NCBI GenBank assembly: GCA_964575455.1
Contig: CAZNRX010000014.1
Span: 1-64,000, forward strand
Source of the DNA: SKLM01 sp964575455
Lineage (GTDB): Bacteria > Chloroflexota > Anaerolineae > B4-G1
Reading direction: 5' to 3'
Length of the DNA stretch: 64,000 nt
The position numbers and the translations under genes are program-made. Shown one piece after another: positions 49,673-58,375 of the stretch. The notes under the pieces are model-generated. The model made no database searches and had not been told where the DNA came from. It was given only the letters and a program-made list of their open reading frames with translations. The first letter of the stretch is position 1, and every line of letters begins with the position of its first letter.

Positions 49673-50445
49673 ACAATCATCCTGATCAGAGCTGCGGTCG
49701 CCTCGACCAACGACGCGTCTCTAGGCTGGAGGGCATTGCGCATCAGGTCCGATGTCACCGCGTAGAGCCGTAGGCCAGCCGTGACCTGCGCCCGGAGAGA
49801 GGGAGGGGCTCCACCGTCGCCGGCAATGCCGAAGGCGATCTGCCGCAGTCGTACCCACTCGGAGTCCCGACCCAACGCTTCCGCCATCTCCTCGTAGAAC
49901 GCGTTGTCGCCTGAAATGAGCACGCCTTGATGCACCTGCACGACCCGGGAGAGGCCCCAGGAGAGCCCGAATCGTGCGTTGAGCAGGCGGCCCACGTCGT
50001 GCTGGCCCTCCCGCAGTCCCCCCAGCCCCTTGTGGACCTCCTCAATCCAGTAGACCATCTGGCGGCTGGCCCAGGCGTTGGCTCTGGTCTGCATCGCCTC
50101 ATCCCAGACGAAATCGCGCGCCCGAGCCTGAATCCTGGCGAAGGTGTCGTCGCGGTCGAGCAGCGCTTTGCCGGCTCGCAGACCTGCGATGGTATCCACG
50201 GCGATCTCTGGACGGGTGAACGCAGCCTCTACCTCGGCGGGGCGCACCGAGCTTACCACGACGAGTCGGCCATCGACAAGATGGGTGCCCTCGCCGGGTA
50301 GCTCGGGCGCGTCCGCCGCCAGGAGACAGGCCAGGTCCACGTCGCTGAAGGCGTCGGGGTCGCCGCACGCGAAGCTGCCGAACAGCACAATCGCTCGCAC
50401 ACTCGGCGCGTCAAACCGCGTGACGAGCGCGTCGAGCTGGATCAC
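49669..50445 (-). CDS. Nucleotidyltransferase-domain protein
   Basis: 258 aa from GTG 50445, which overlaps the stop of the upstream aldo/keto reductase (GTGA). VLFGSFACGDPDAFSDVDLACLL (residues 20-42) is the pol-beta nucleotidyltransferase GSxxxG...SDxDL motif with both metal-binding aspartates. The rest is helical, like the four-helix region of aminoglycoside or MNT-type enzymes. It may transfer a nucleotide to a small molecule or protein. The last residues end at a repeat-derived stop. Confidence 0.72.
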   Translation of the reverse strand: MIQLDALVTRFDAPSVRAIVLFGSFACGDPDAFSDVDLACLLAADAPELPGEGTHLVDGRLVVVSSVRPAEVEAAFTRPEIAVDTIAGLRAGKALLDRDDTFARIQARARDFVWDEAMQTRANAWASRQMVYWIEEVHKGLGGLREGQHDVGRLLNARFGLSWGLSRVVQVHQGVLISGDNAFYEEMAEALGRDSEWVRLRQIAFGIAGDGGAPPSLRAQVTAGLRLYAVTSDLMRNALQPRDASLVEATAALIRMIV

Positions 50446-51467
50446 TCTGCTTGCGTGTCTCCTCGCTCTCTCTCAGCCCGCTCTACCACGTCATAGGGGT
50501 AGGGGAGTCGCTTCGCGCTCGCTTCGTTGAGACGCTCCATGTGCTCCTGGCTCAGCTGCCAGCCAACAGCGCCCAGGTTGTCCTCCAGGTGCGCCATCTT
50601 TCGCACACCAATGATGGGCGCCGTGATGCCGGGGCGATGTAGCACCCAGTTGAGCGCTACCTGGGCGGGCTTCTTGCCGTTCTCCTCAGCGACCTCGAAG
50701 AGGACGTCGATGACGTTCCAGGTGTGCTCGTTGTTGTAGATGCTCCAGGCTTCGCTCCAGCCTTCCTCCTCCGCCTTCTCCACGCGGCTGCCGGGCGGTG
50801 GTTCCTCCATCCCGCGCTGGTACTTTCCGCTCAGCCATCCGCCTCGCAGTGGGCTCCAGGTGATGACGCCGATGCCCTCGCTGCGGCAGACGGGCAGCAG
50901 CTCCCACTCTATGGCTCGGTCGAGCAGGTTGTAGAGCGGCTGCAGGCAGGAGAACCCCTCCCACCCCATCTGCCTGCTGATGTCCATGGCCTTCTGAAGC
51001 TGCCAGCCGGCGAAGTTGCTGGCCCCAATGTAGCGGGCTCTTCCGCTCCGTACCAGCTCATTCAGCGTGGATAGCGTCTCCTCCAGCGGCGTGCCGGGGT
51101 CCCAGGCGTGCACCTGGTAGAGGTCGACGTAGTCGGTCTGCAGCCGAGAGAGGCTCTCCTCAATGGCCGCCAGGATGTGCTTACGGCTCAGGCCCACGTC
51201 GTTGGGACCGTCGCCCATGCCGTAGCGCACCTTGGTGGCGATGACGAAGTCCTCGCGCCGCTGGTCTTTGAGCCAGCGCCCCAGGATCTCCTCAGAGGTG
51301 CCCTGGCCGTAGACGTCGGCGGTATCGATGAAGGTGCCGCCGGCCTCGGCGAAGCGATCCAGCAGCTGGAAGCTGAGCTCCTCCGTGGCCTCGCGCCCGA
51401 AGGACATAGCCCCGAGACACAGCTCACTCACCTTCAGTCCAGTTCGTCCAAGATAACGGTAGTCCAT
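50442..51467 (-). CDS. Aldo/keto reductase
   Basis: 341 aa from ATG 51467, placed five bases after GGAGG; ATG 51488 is less well positioned. Tetrad residues: Asp and Tyr in FIDTADVYGQGTSEE, Lys in IATKVRY, His in YQVHAWD. WSPLRGGWLSGKYQ and PIIGVRKM bind NADP. Similar to YajO and beta-subunit-like reductases. It is translationally coupled to the nucleotidyltransferase gene. Confidence 0.88.
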   Translation of the reverse strand: MDYRYLGRTGLKVSELCLGAMSFGREATEELSFQLLDRFAEAGGTFIDTADVYGQGTSEEILGRWLKDQRREDFVIATKVRYGMGDGPNDVGLSRKHILAAIEESLSRLQTDYVDLYQVHAWDPGTPLEETLSTLNELVRSGRARYIGASNFAGWQLQKAMDISRQMGWEGFSCLQPLYNLLDRAIEWELLPVCRSEGIGVITWSPLRGGWLSGKYQRGMEEPPPGSRVEKAEEEGWSEAWSIYNNEHTWNVIDVLFEVAEENGKKPAQVALNWVLHRPGITAPIIGVRKMAHLEDNLGAVGWQLSQEHMERLNEASAKRLPYPYDVVERAERERGDTQAE

Positions 51468-51604
51468 CTCTCCCTCCATGACGTTCACTCCGTGACGGTC
51501 ACTCTATGATTGGGCGACTGTTGCATACGTCAGCGGTTGGTCGCCGACTTGCGGGTCCCGCTGCAGCGCGCGACCTGAGTCTATCCTTGCCCTATGCTCT
51601 CACA

Positions 51605-52462
51605 TTACGTGAACAGCGGTTCCATCTGCTTCTCTTCCACGAGCGCCTCCATCTCCTCCTCGGAGGGGCGCTCCTCGAAGCGGCTGGCAGCGCCCAACAC
51701 CTTGGGCAGCACGTGGATGTCCCCTACTGTGTTGAGGAAGACCCGGGAGTCCCCAAGCACCCAATGAACGGCCTTGTCGATAGCCTGCTGATCCTCCAGC
51801 GGCTGGTACCAGGTGGCGCGGGTCTGCTCGCCCTCCGGCCAGCGCCGACGGGTCAGCGACTTGATCGTCTGTATTGCCACGTTTCGCTCCTCGCATACCT
51901 CCAGCAGGGCCTCGAAATCAGCGGCATAGCCCGGATCCTGCATCAGCGGGTAGTTGTAGGGGAGGAGCACCGCGTCGAAGTCGAACCGCTCCAGGCTGCG
52001 CAGGTGCATCTTTGGGACGATCAGTTCGTGGCCGGTGACGCCCAGAAACCGGACGATGCCCTGGTCCCGGGCTTCGGTGAACGCTTCCAGAGCGCCAGAA
52101 GGCCCCATGGCTGTCTGCCACTCCTCTGGGTCGATGAGCAAGTGCATCTGCCAGAGGTCGATGGTGTCAACTTGCATGCGTTCCAGCGACTCCTCGAGCT
52201 CGCGCCAAGCGCCATCGTAGGTGCGACACTCGGTCTTTGTGGCCAGGAAGAAGTCATCGCGATACTCCTCCAGCCACGGTCCGAGGCGAAGCTCCGCCTC
52301 ACCGTAGGAACGCGCCACGTCGATGTGATTCACGCCGTATTCCAGCAACACCTCCAGCGTGCGGTCGGCTTCCTCCTGTGTCACCTGTCCCAGCGCCGCC
52401 GCGCCAAAGATGGTTCGAGTGGACATATGTCCGGTGCGACCAAACGCTTTCATCTCGATCAT
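51605..52462 (-). CDS. Aldo/keto reductase
   Basis: 285 aa with GAGGAG before ATG 52462. Asp and Tyr in HIDVARSYGEAELRLG, Lys in LATKTECR and His in WQMHLLID form the tetrad. It is shorter than the two others and ends with a Glu-rich tail. VFLNTVGDIHVLPKVL replaces the common IIG nucleotide loop, so cofactor contacts may differ. A clear promoter at 52568-52596 serves this gene alone or with those downstream. Confidence 0.85.
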   Translation of the reverse strand: MIEMKAFGRTGHMSTRTIFGAAALGQVTQEEADRTLEVLLEYGVNHIDVARSYGEAELRLGPWLEEYRDDFFLATKTECRTYDGAWRELEESLERMQVDTIDLWQMHLLIDPEEWQTAMGPSGALEAFTEARDQGIVRFLGVTGHELIVPKMHLRSLERFDFDAVLLPYNYPLMQDPGYAADFEALLEVCEERNVAIQTIKSLTRRRWPEGEQTRATWYQPLEDQQAIDKAVHWVLGDSRVFLNTVGDIHVLPKVLGAASRFEERPSEEEMEALVEEKQMEPLFT

Positions 52463-52567
52463 CGGTTGACTCCTCTATTCTCTGTTCTACTCTCCATGTG
52501 TACCGCGACCCTTCCAGCTTGAAGCAGCTCCAGAGCCGTCATCTTAGCTACCCGTGGTATGCAAGGC

Positions 52568-52596
52568 ATTATACGTTCGTGTGGGCCGTCGGTCAA
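52568..52596 (-). promoter_or_regulatory. Sigma70 promoter of the aldo/keto reductase gene
   Basis: Minus strand TTGACC (52596-52591), 17-base spacer, TATAAT (52573-52568). The start codon at 52462 is about 100 bases downstream. Confidence 0.8.
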
Positions 52597-52622
52597 TGTG
52601 CGGTCACCAGCATAAGCACCCG

Positions 52623-53543
52623 CTAGCGCGCAAACGCCCGAAAGGGATTGGTGCACATCAGCTGGCGGATCGTCGCCTCGTCCACGCCGGCGCTACGCAG
52701 CTTGGGCAAGAACATCTCGCTGAGGTACGTATACGGTCGCGGCTGACCTCCGCCGGGCTGCGCCGGGTCGTACCAGCCCCGATCCTGGCTGAGCAGCAAG
52801 CGGTGGCCCAGGTCGGCGTCCAAGATGCGCAGGATGCGCTCGATGAACCATTCGTCGGCGAAGTCGTCGCTGCCGATACCGTCGTACTCGATCCACGCCC
52901 CTCGCTGCGCCATCTCCAGATGGAGGTCGAACGCCGGCTCAGCCTGCGTGTGGATCCAGAGGAAGCGGAGCGGGGTGTATCCTGCTTCCTCGACGATGTC
53001 GAGTTGTTGGTTTACGACCGCACCCTGAATCGTGTGGCTGCCGATCACCGTATGCGTCGCCTTGCCAGCCGCGGCCGCTGCTCGCAGCACCTTGACCTCG
53101 CATTCGGTGATACCCTCATCGCCCGCACTCAGCTTGATCCATCCGGCCCGCACGCCGCTCTCCTCAATCCCTTCCTCGAGTTCACTCACCATCCACGCGC
53201 TCAGCTCCGATTCGCTGGCTTCGTGTACCCAGTCGGTGATCCAGGGCTCGCGGTAGACGCCTGTCGGCACCACCAGTGGGAAGTCTGTGGCCTCCGAGAC
53301 GGCCCTGTCGATGTCGGCTCTGCGTCCCACGCCGACTGTGCTGCATTCGACGATGGCAGTCACGCCGGCGGCGCGGGCCTTCTCGATTTCCGGTCTCATC
53401 AGTCGGACCACGTCCTCTGTCTCTGCTTCTGCGTAGCCGTTCTTGTCCCAGGTGCGTAGATCGACGAAGACGTGTTCGTGCGGCAGGATCATCTCTACCT
53501 GGTCGGCGTCCTTGGGTCCTAACGTCGTGTGAAGCTCTGGCAT
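52623..53543 (-). CDS. Phosphotriesterase-family metal hydrolase
   Basis: 306 aa from ATG 53543 (ACAGGAGG upstream); the longer frame to 54038 overlies the MFS gene. Metal ligands: HEH (22 and 24), Lys137 (GWIKLSAG, the bridging carbamylated position), His170 (IGSHT), His198 (WIHTQ) and Asp254 (LSQDRG). This matches the amidohydrolase-superfamily phosphotriesterase/lactonase group. Such enzymes hydrolyse lactones, phosphotriesters or sugar lactones. With sugar dehydrogenases nearby, an aldonolactone substrate is plausible but unproven. The preceding MFS gene ends two bases upstream. Confidence 0.82.
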   Translation of the reverse strand: MPELHTTLGPKDADQVEMILPHEHVFVDLRTWDKNGYAEAETEDVVRLMRPEIEKARAAGVTAIVECSTVGVGRRADIDRAVSEATDFPLVVPTGVYREPWITDWVHEASESELSAWMVSELEEGIEESGVRAGWIKLSAGDEGITECEVKVLRAAAAAGKATHTVIGSHTIQGAVVNQQLDIVEEAGYTPLRFLWIHTQAEPAFDLHLEMAQRGAWIEYDGIGSDDFADEWFIERILRILDADLGHRLLLSQDRGWYDPAQPGGGQPRPYTYLSEMFLPKLRSAGVDEATIRQLMCTNPFRAFAR

Positions 53544-53545
53544 CG

Positions 53546-54724
53546 CTACCTCCTGTCTCGGCCCTCTGCCCAAAGCATCAGCGCTCCGAACACGCCTGTC
53601 GCAATGGCCAAGTCTGCCAGGATAGCGGACATCGTGACGCGGGGCCCAATGGATTCGAAAAGCTGCCCGATCAGCCAGGGCAGCGTCATGCCGCCGGCGC
53701 TGGCGCCGACGAAGAACCATCCCGTGACCCGACCCGTGATCGACATGCGCTGCTCGGCAAAGGAGATCATGGTAGGGAAGATAGAGGCCATCGAGAGGCC
53801 CACGCCGAACGTCCCCAGCCACACAGCCACGGGTGCCTCGCGGAAGCACACCATAGCTCCCACGCTGATCAGGCAGCCCGACCAATCCGCCGCCAGCATC
53901 GCGCGAGGCGAAAGCTGCCTGGCCGCCGGGATGGATAGCAGTCGTCCCGCGGCGAGCACGCCCCAGAAGAGCGAGGTGAGATAGGCGGCGTGTGTCTCGC
54001 CGCTCAGACCTGTGGCGGTGGCATAGGTGTAGATCCAACCGCCCATGCTGCTCTCCGCACCCACGTAGAGGAGAAGAACGAGCGAGATCAGCACGATCAT
54101 CAGGGGGCTGTTGCCCTTGACCAGATCTGGGTCAGCGTCGGACTGGGCGGTGGGGCTGGGTAGTCGAAGGATCCAGAAGGCCACCGGTGCGATCAGCAGC
54201 GCCAGCGTCCAGTAGGCCCAGGTGATGTCGCCACCAAGCTGCAAAGCCTGGGCGATGATCAAGGGCGACACGAACGCCCCCACACCAAAGCAGAAGTGGA
54301 GGCCATTCATAAAGGGGCCGACCTGGCGTCCGTGCAGCCAGACGAGCAGGGTGTTGCCGCCCACATCCACCGTCCCCGATGCCGCTCCTCGCAGGAGCGT
54401 GACGGCGGCCAGAAGCCACAGCCAGGGGACCAGGGGCACCAACGCCATCATCGAAGCTAGCAGGAGCAGGACGCCGCCCATCACCGCGTGGCCGGGCGCG
54501 CGATCGTACGCGCGGCCCCCCACGAGGGAGCCCAGCAGATATCCCAGCGCTCCCGCTGTGAAGAGGATACTGATGTCATCAAGGGAGGCGTGGACGTTCT
54601 CGGCCAGACCGGGCAGCGTCGTCCCAAGTGCAGCGGTTACCAGTCCCAATGCGATGAAGGCCAGGTAGTAGCCTCCCGTCTGAGCGAGCTTGCCTTCTGT
54701 CTTTGGCGTCGAAGCTTCGTTCAT
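53546..54724 (-). CDS. MFS transporter (FHS-like)
   Basis: 392 aa. About 12 hydrophobic segments. GTTLPGLAENVHASLDDISILFTAGALGYLLGSLVGGRAYDR and NGLHFCFGVGAFVSPLI follow the FHS (fucose/glucose permease) pattern, in which sugar or glycoside is carried with protons. The ribosome site is weak. It ends two bases before the phosphotriesterase-like gene, so that the transporter and hydrolase probably serve the same compound. Confidence 0.82.
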   Translation of the reverse strand: MNEASTPKTEGKLAQTGGYYLAFIALGLVTAALGTTLPGLAENVHASLDDISILFTAGALGYLLGSLVGGRAYDRAPGHAVMGGVLLLLASMMALVPLVPWLWLLAAVTLLRGAASGTVDVGGNTLLVWLHGRQVGPFMNGLHFCFGVGAFVSPLIIAQALQLGGDITWAYWTLALLIAPVAFWILRLPSPTAQSDADPDLVKGNSPLMIVLISLVLLLYVGAESSMGGWIYTYATATGLSGETHAAYLTSLFWGVLAAGRLLSIPAARQLSPRAMLAADWSGCLISVGAMVCFREAPVAVWLGTFGVGLSMASIFPTMISFAEQRMSITGRVTGWFFVGASAGGMTLPWLIGQLFESIGPRVTMSAILADLAIATGVFGALMLWAEGRDRR

Positions 54725-54749
54725 GGTTTCAGTTGGGGAAGCCGTCTAG

Positions 54750-54802
54750 GCGCTACTCCGGTTCCCTCCGTAGCGCACTATGAACTCTCTGGCGCACTAC
54801 GA
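54750..54802. repeat. ACTACGAAC-family intergenic repeat (variant A), with extra copies of the tail
   Basis: GCGCTAC-TCCGGTTCCCTCC-GTAGCGC then GCGCACTAC repeated (54775, 54791). It reaches into the stop of the GH13 gene. Confidence 0.75.
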
Positions 54803-56587
54803 ACTTTGTGGCGCGGTGCGAACTGTCGCGATGTAGATCTCGAAGGGTGCGATCTCCAGCGCTGAGAGGTCGCCCGCGTTGGCCCGCTCCTCGCTTGAGA
54901 AGACGAGGCACGCCGGCTCCGGGTCCAGCGGCTGGATTACGTCGCCATCGAAGGCCAGCGTGTGGGCTTCCTCCGAGAAGTTCAGCACGATCAGGCACGT
55001 CTGCCCAGGCCTGCTACGCAGGCCCGACGTGCTGCGCAGGAAGGCGAGGTAGTCCTCGGCCTCCTCGTGCAGCGGCACGTAGTCGCCCGCGATGAGGGCC
55101 GGTGTGTTGTTTCGCATAGCAAGCATTCGCTTGTAGAAGTTGAGCATCGATTCGGGATCATCCTGCTGCTCGGCGACGTTGACCCCCTCCTTGTAGTCCT
55201 CGTTCACTTCCAGCCACGTATCCGCGCCCGCCGGGCTGAACCCAGCGTTCGGCGCGTTCGACCACTGCATCGGCGAGCGGCAGGTGTCGCGGGTCTCGTG
55301 ACGAACGAGCTCGAAGGCCTGATCCGGCGGCATATCGATCTTCTCAATGGCCAGGTCGTACATGCGCAGCGCCAACGTGTCCCGGAGCTGACTGAGATCG
55401 TCGACAATCAGGTTGGTCATCCCTATCTCCTCTCCGTTGTAGAGGAAGGGTGTGCCCCGCAAAGTCAACATCAGCGCCAGAGAGAGGCGTGCCAACGCGT
55501 CATCGTGCTCACCGTCGCCATAGCGGCTGTAGACGCGGGGAGCGTCGTGATTGCCCAGCGTGTTGCAGGGCCACGCGCCCTCCGGCAGCTCCGACAGCCG
55601 CTGCTCCTGGTTGGCGCGGATGTGCTCGGGTGTGAGGCGCTCGGTCTGCATCAAGGGGAAGTTGAAGGCCATGTGCAGCTCATTATCGCCGTCGCCGTAG
55701 AAATCGACAAGCTCGGTCTCACCGACCAGCACCCGGCCTTCGTACTCGCGATCTACGAAGCGACGCATGTCCTGGAACAGGGGATGCAGCTCAGGTTGGT
55801 CGACCTGGTACTCGAACTTCTCCTCCCATTTCTTCCGTGCGGCCTCCTGCTCCTCCGGTGTCTCGGCAGCCTCCATCATTAGGTACGCCTCGACCAGCGT
55901 CAGGCCGCTGGTTTCGTCGGGCAGCTCCGGATCCTCGAAGATGGTGCCGATAGCGTCGAGACGGAGGCCGTCGACGCCCAGGTCCAGCCAGAAGCGCAGG
56001 GCGTCCCACATGGCTGCCTTGACCTCTGGATTGCGCCAGTTGAGGTCGGGCTGCTCCTTGAGGAACATATGGTAGTAATACTGTTCGGTGCTGTCATCGT
56101 ACTCCCAGGCCGAGCCAGTGAAGGTCGACTCCCAGTTGTTCGGCGGTCTGGGTGACGTCGCTGCGCTTACAGTCGACCCGCCTTTGGGGGCGGGGTTGCG
56201 CCAGACGTACCAGTCGCGCTTGGGGTTATCCCGCGACGAGCGCGACTGGATGAACCAGGGATGCTGATCCGAGGTATGGTTGGGGACGAAATCGACGATC
56301 ACGCGAATGCCGCGTGCGTGTGCCTCGTCCAGGAAGGTCTTGAACGCCTCCAAGGTGCCGTATTCTGGGTCGACGTCTGTGTAATCGGCCACGTCGTAGC
56401 CATAGTCCAGCTGAGGCGAGGGGTAGAACGGGGAGAGCCACAGGGCGTCAATACCGAGGTCATCGAGATAGTCGAGCTTCTCGATCATCCCCTGGATGTC
56501 ACCAATGCCGTCGCTATTGCCGTCCGCGAAGCTGCGCGGGTAGATTTGGTAGAAGACCGCCTTCTGCCACCATGTCATATTGTCCAT
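54797..56587 (-). CDS. GH13 alpha-glucosidase/oligo-1,6-glucosidase type 1
   Basis: 596 aa from the ATG at 56587, ten bases after AAGGAGG (ATG 56596 sits only two bases away). The barrel motifs are DFVPNHTS, GLRLDAIG (Asp211 nucleophile), VGETELV (Glu290 acid/base) and LGNHDAPR (Asp348). QIYPRSF near the N-terminus is the usual oligo-1,6-glucosidase/alpha-glucosidase opening. No signal peptide, so it acts inside the cell on imported maltose-, isomaltose- or trehalose-type oligosaccharides. A small insertion (GGSTVSAATSPRPP) occurs near residue 137. Confidence 0.88.
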   Translation of the reverse strand: MDNMTWWQKAVFYQIYPRSFADGNSDGIGDIQGMIEKLDYLDDLGIDALWLSPFYPSPQLDYGYDVADYTDVDPEYGTLEAFKTFLDEAHARGIRVIVDFVPNHTSDQHPWFIQSRSSRDNPKRDWYVWRNPAPKGGSTVSAATSPRPPNNWESTFTGSAWEYDDSTEQYYYHMFLKEQPDLNWRNPEVKAAMWDALRFWLDLGVDGLRLDAIGTIFEDPELPDETSGLTLVEAYLMMEAAETPEEQEAARKKWEEKFEYQVDQPELHPLFQDMRRFVDREYEGRVLVGETELVDFYGDGDNELHMAFNFPLMQTERLTPEHIRANQEQRLSELPEGAWPCNTLGNHDAPRVYSRYGDGEHDDALARLSLALMLTLRGTPFLYNGEEIGMTNLIVDDLSQLRDTLALRMYDLAIEKIDMPPDQAFELVRHETRDTCRSPMQWSNAPNAGFSPAGADTWLEVNEDYKEGVNVAEQQDDPESMLNFYKRMLAMRNNTPALIAGDYVPLHEEAEDYLAFLRSTSGLRSRPGQTCLIVLNFSEEAHTLAFDGDVIQPLDPEPACLVFSSEERANAGDLSALEIAPFEIYIATVRTAPQSS

Positions 56588-56607
56588 TTTGTCCATTCCT
56601 CCTTGCA

Positions 56608-56643
56608 GCGCTACTCCATTTCCCTGCGTAGCGCACTACGAAC
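56608..56643. repeat. ACTACGAAC-family intergenic repeat (variant A)
   Basis: GCGCTAC-TCCATTTCCCTGC-GTAGCGC followed by ACTACGAACC, between the two GH13 genes. Confidence 0.8.
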
Positions 56644-56683
56644 CTCACTCTGCGTTGAGCACAAAGGTAAGCGTTTCGTCCAG

Positions 56684-58342
56684 CTAGGACAGCTCGACGA
56701 TGATGCCCTCATCTGGCCTTAGCGTCAGCTCGTCGAGTGAGACTGTCTCCTCTCGATCGAGGTGTGTGGATAGCGCGACGTGTCCCTTCGTCCCAATTGG
56801 GATCGCAACCGTGCGCGGCGTGGCGGACATGTTTAGAGCGATGACGAAGCGCTGATCGCCCGCCTCTCGCAGGTAGGCGAAGCAGTCGGGGTCTCCTGCG
56901 TTCAGCGAGGCGTAGTCCCCCCCATACAGCGCCGGTGTCCGTCGGCGTAGGCTGAGCAAGCGCCGGTAGAGATTGAGCATCGAGAATGGGCAGTTGGACT
57001 GCGCCGCCACATTGCGCGTCACGTAGTCGCGGGAGACCGGGAGCCAGGGCTCGACCTCGGAGAACCCGGTGTAGGTCTCCGTCGTCCACTGCATGGGCGT
57101 GCGCGCCACGTCCCGGGTCCGCTCCGCTCCCAGGTTGAGCCCCTGGGGGTCTTGGATCTTCTCCGGCGGGATGTCCCCGTTCTCGATGCCCAGTTCGTCG
57201 CCGTAGTAGATGGTCGGCGTGCCGCGAAGCGTGAGCTGCATCATCGCCGCCACACGCGCCGGCCCCTGTCCGCCAAAGCGGGAGGCCGTGCGCGGGTAGT
57301 CGTGACTGGTCAACACGAAGTGGTGCCACGGGTTGAAGCGGTCACCGGCTGCGAGATTGGCAGCGAAATCGTCCAGGACCGCCTCGACCTCGTCCACCGT
57401 GCGGCGCATGGCCTGGGCGTCCCAGGGCTGCCTCGCCAATCGGAAATCAATCGGCAGGTGTAGTTCGTCACCCTCGTCGCCGTAGTACCTGACCCAACGA
57501 TCCAGCGGTCCCCACAGCTCGCCAATGGCGCAGACGTCATCGTACTCGTCGAGCACCTGGCGAATCTCGCGCATCACCTCGTGGTTCTCGTCCTGATCCC
57601 AGTTGTAGACCTGGCGCTGCCGCCCGAGCAGGTCATTCTCGGGTAGATCGGGCGGCGCATCCGGGTTAGGTGGGTTGTCGCGCAAGGCCTCGTCCTTGAT
57701 CAGCAGCCCGATCACGTCCATGCGGAAGCCGTCCACGTCGCGGTCCAGCCAGAAGCGCAGCGTGTCGCACATCGCCTCCCGCACCTCGGGATTGCGCCAG
57801 TTTAGCTCTGGCTGCTCCTTGACGAACTGATGGAGGTAGTATTGACCGGTTCTCTCGTCGTACGTCCACGCTGGGCCGCCGAAGAAGCTGCCCCAGTTAT
57901 TGGGCGGTCCCCCGTCGGGGGCCGGGTCGCGCCAGATATACCAATCGCGCTTGAGGTTGTCCCCCGACGAGCGAGACGCCACGAACCAGGGATGCTGATC
58001 CGATGTGTGATTCGGCACCCAGTCGATGACGATCCTCACACCGCGTTCATGTGCCTCCTCGACCAGACGGTCGAAGGTGTCCAGATCGCCGAAGAGCGGG
58101 TCGACGTCGCAGTAGTCGGCCACGTCGTAGCCGAAGTCGGCCATCGGAGAGGGGTAGAACGGGCTCAGCCAGATGGCGTCGATCTTAAGCGAGTCCTTAC
58201 TCCCTGCCAGGTGGTCGAGCTCCTCAATGATGCCCTGGAGGTCGCCGACGCCATTGCCGGTCGTATCGTTGAAGCTGCGGGGGTAGATCTGGTAGATCAC
58301 GCTTCGCTGCCACCAACTGAGTTCTTGGGGGTTCTGTTTCAT
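56684..58342 (-). CDS. GH13 alpha-glucosidase type 2
   Basis: 552 aa with GAGGAG before ATG 58342. QIYPRSFND, DWVPNHTS, GFRMDVIG (Asp209 nucleophile), AIGELWG (Glu275 acid/base) and TSHDYPR (Asp348) form the GH13 active site. The last motif has TSHD rather than the common GNHD, which keeps both catalytic-pocket His and Asp but changes the preceding contacts. No signal peptide. It is a paralogue of the enzyme at 54797 rather than a copy; the two may split substrates between alpha-1,4 and alpha-1,6 bonds. Confidence 0.86.
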   Translation of the reverse strand: MKQNPQELSWWQRSVIYQIYPRSFNDTTGNGVGDLQGIIEELDHLAGSKDSLKIDAIWLSPFYPSPMADFGYDVADYCDVDPLFGDLDTFDRLVEEAHERGVRIVIDWVPNHTSDQHPWFVASRSSGDNLKRDWYIWRDPAPDGGPPNNWGSFFGGPAWTYDERTGQYYLHQFVKEQPELNWRNPEVREAMCDTLRFWLDRDVDGFRMDVIGLLIKDEALRDNPPNPDAPPDLPENDLLGRQRQVYNWDQDENHEVMREIRQVLDEYDDVCAIGELWGPLDRWVRYYGDEGDELHLPIDFRLARQPWDAQAMRRTVDEVEAVLDDFAANLAAGDRFNPWHHFVLTSHDYPRTASRFGGQGPARVAAMMQLTLRGTPTIYYGDELGIENGDIPPEKIQDPQGLNLGAERTRDVARTPMQWTTETYTGFSEVEPWLPVSRDYVTRNVAAQSNCPFSMLNLYRRLLSLRRRTPALYGGDYASLNAGDPDCFAYLREAGDQRFVIALNMSATPRTVAIPIGTKGHVALSTHLDREETVSLDELTLRPDEGIIVELS

Positions 58343-58375
58343 GGTGATTCACTCCTCAATCAGATACAGGTGTTG

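Noticed and set aside
53300..53935. Plus-strand ORFs antisense to the phosphotriesterase and MFS genes
   Set aside because: Low-complexity Arg/Ser/Pro-rich translations typical of antisense frames in GC-rich DNA.
52623..54038. Longer phosphotriesterase starting at 54038
   Set aside because: The extension reads out of frame through the MFS gene; ATG 53543 follows a clear AGGAGG.
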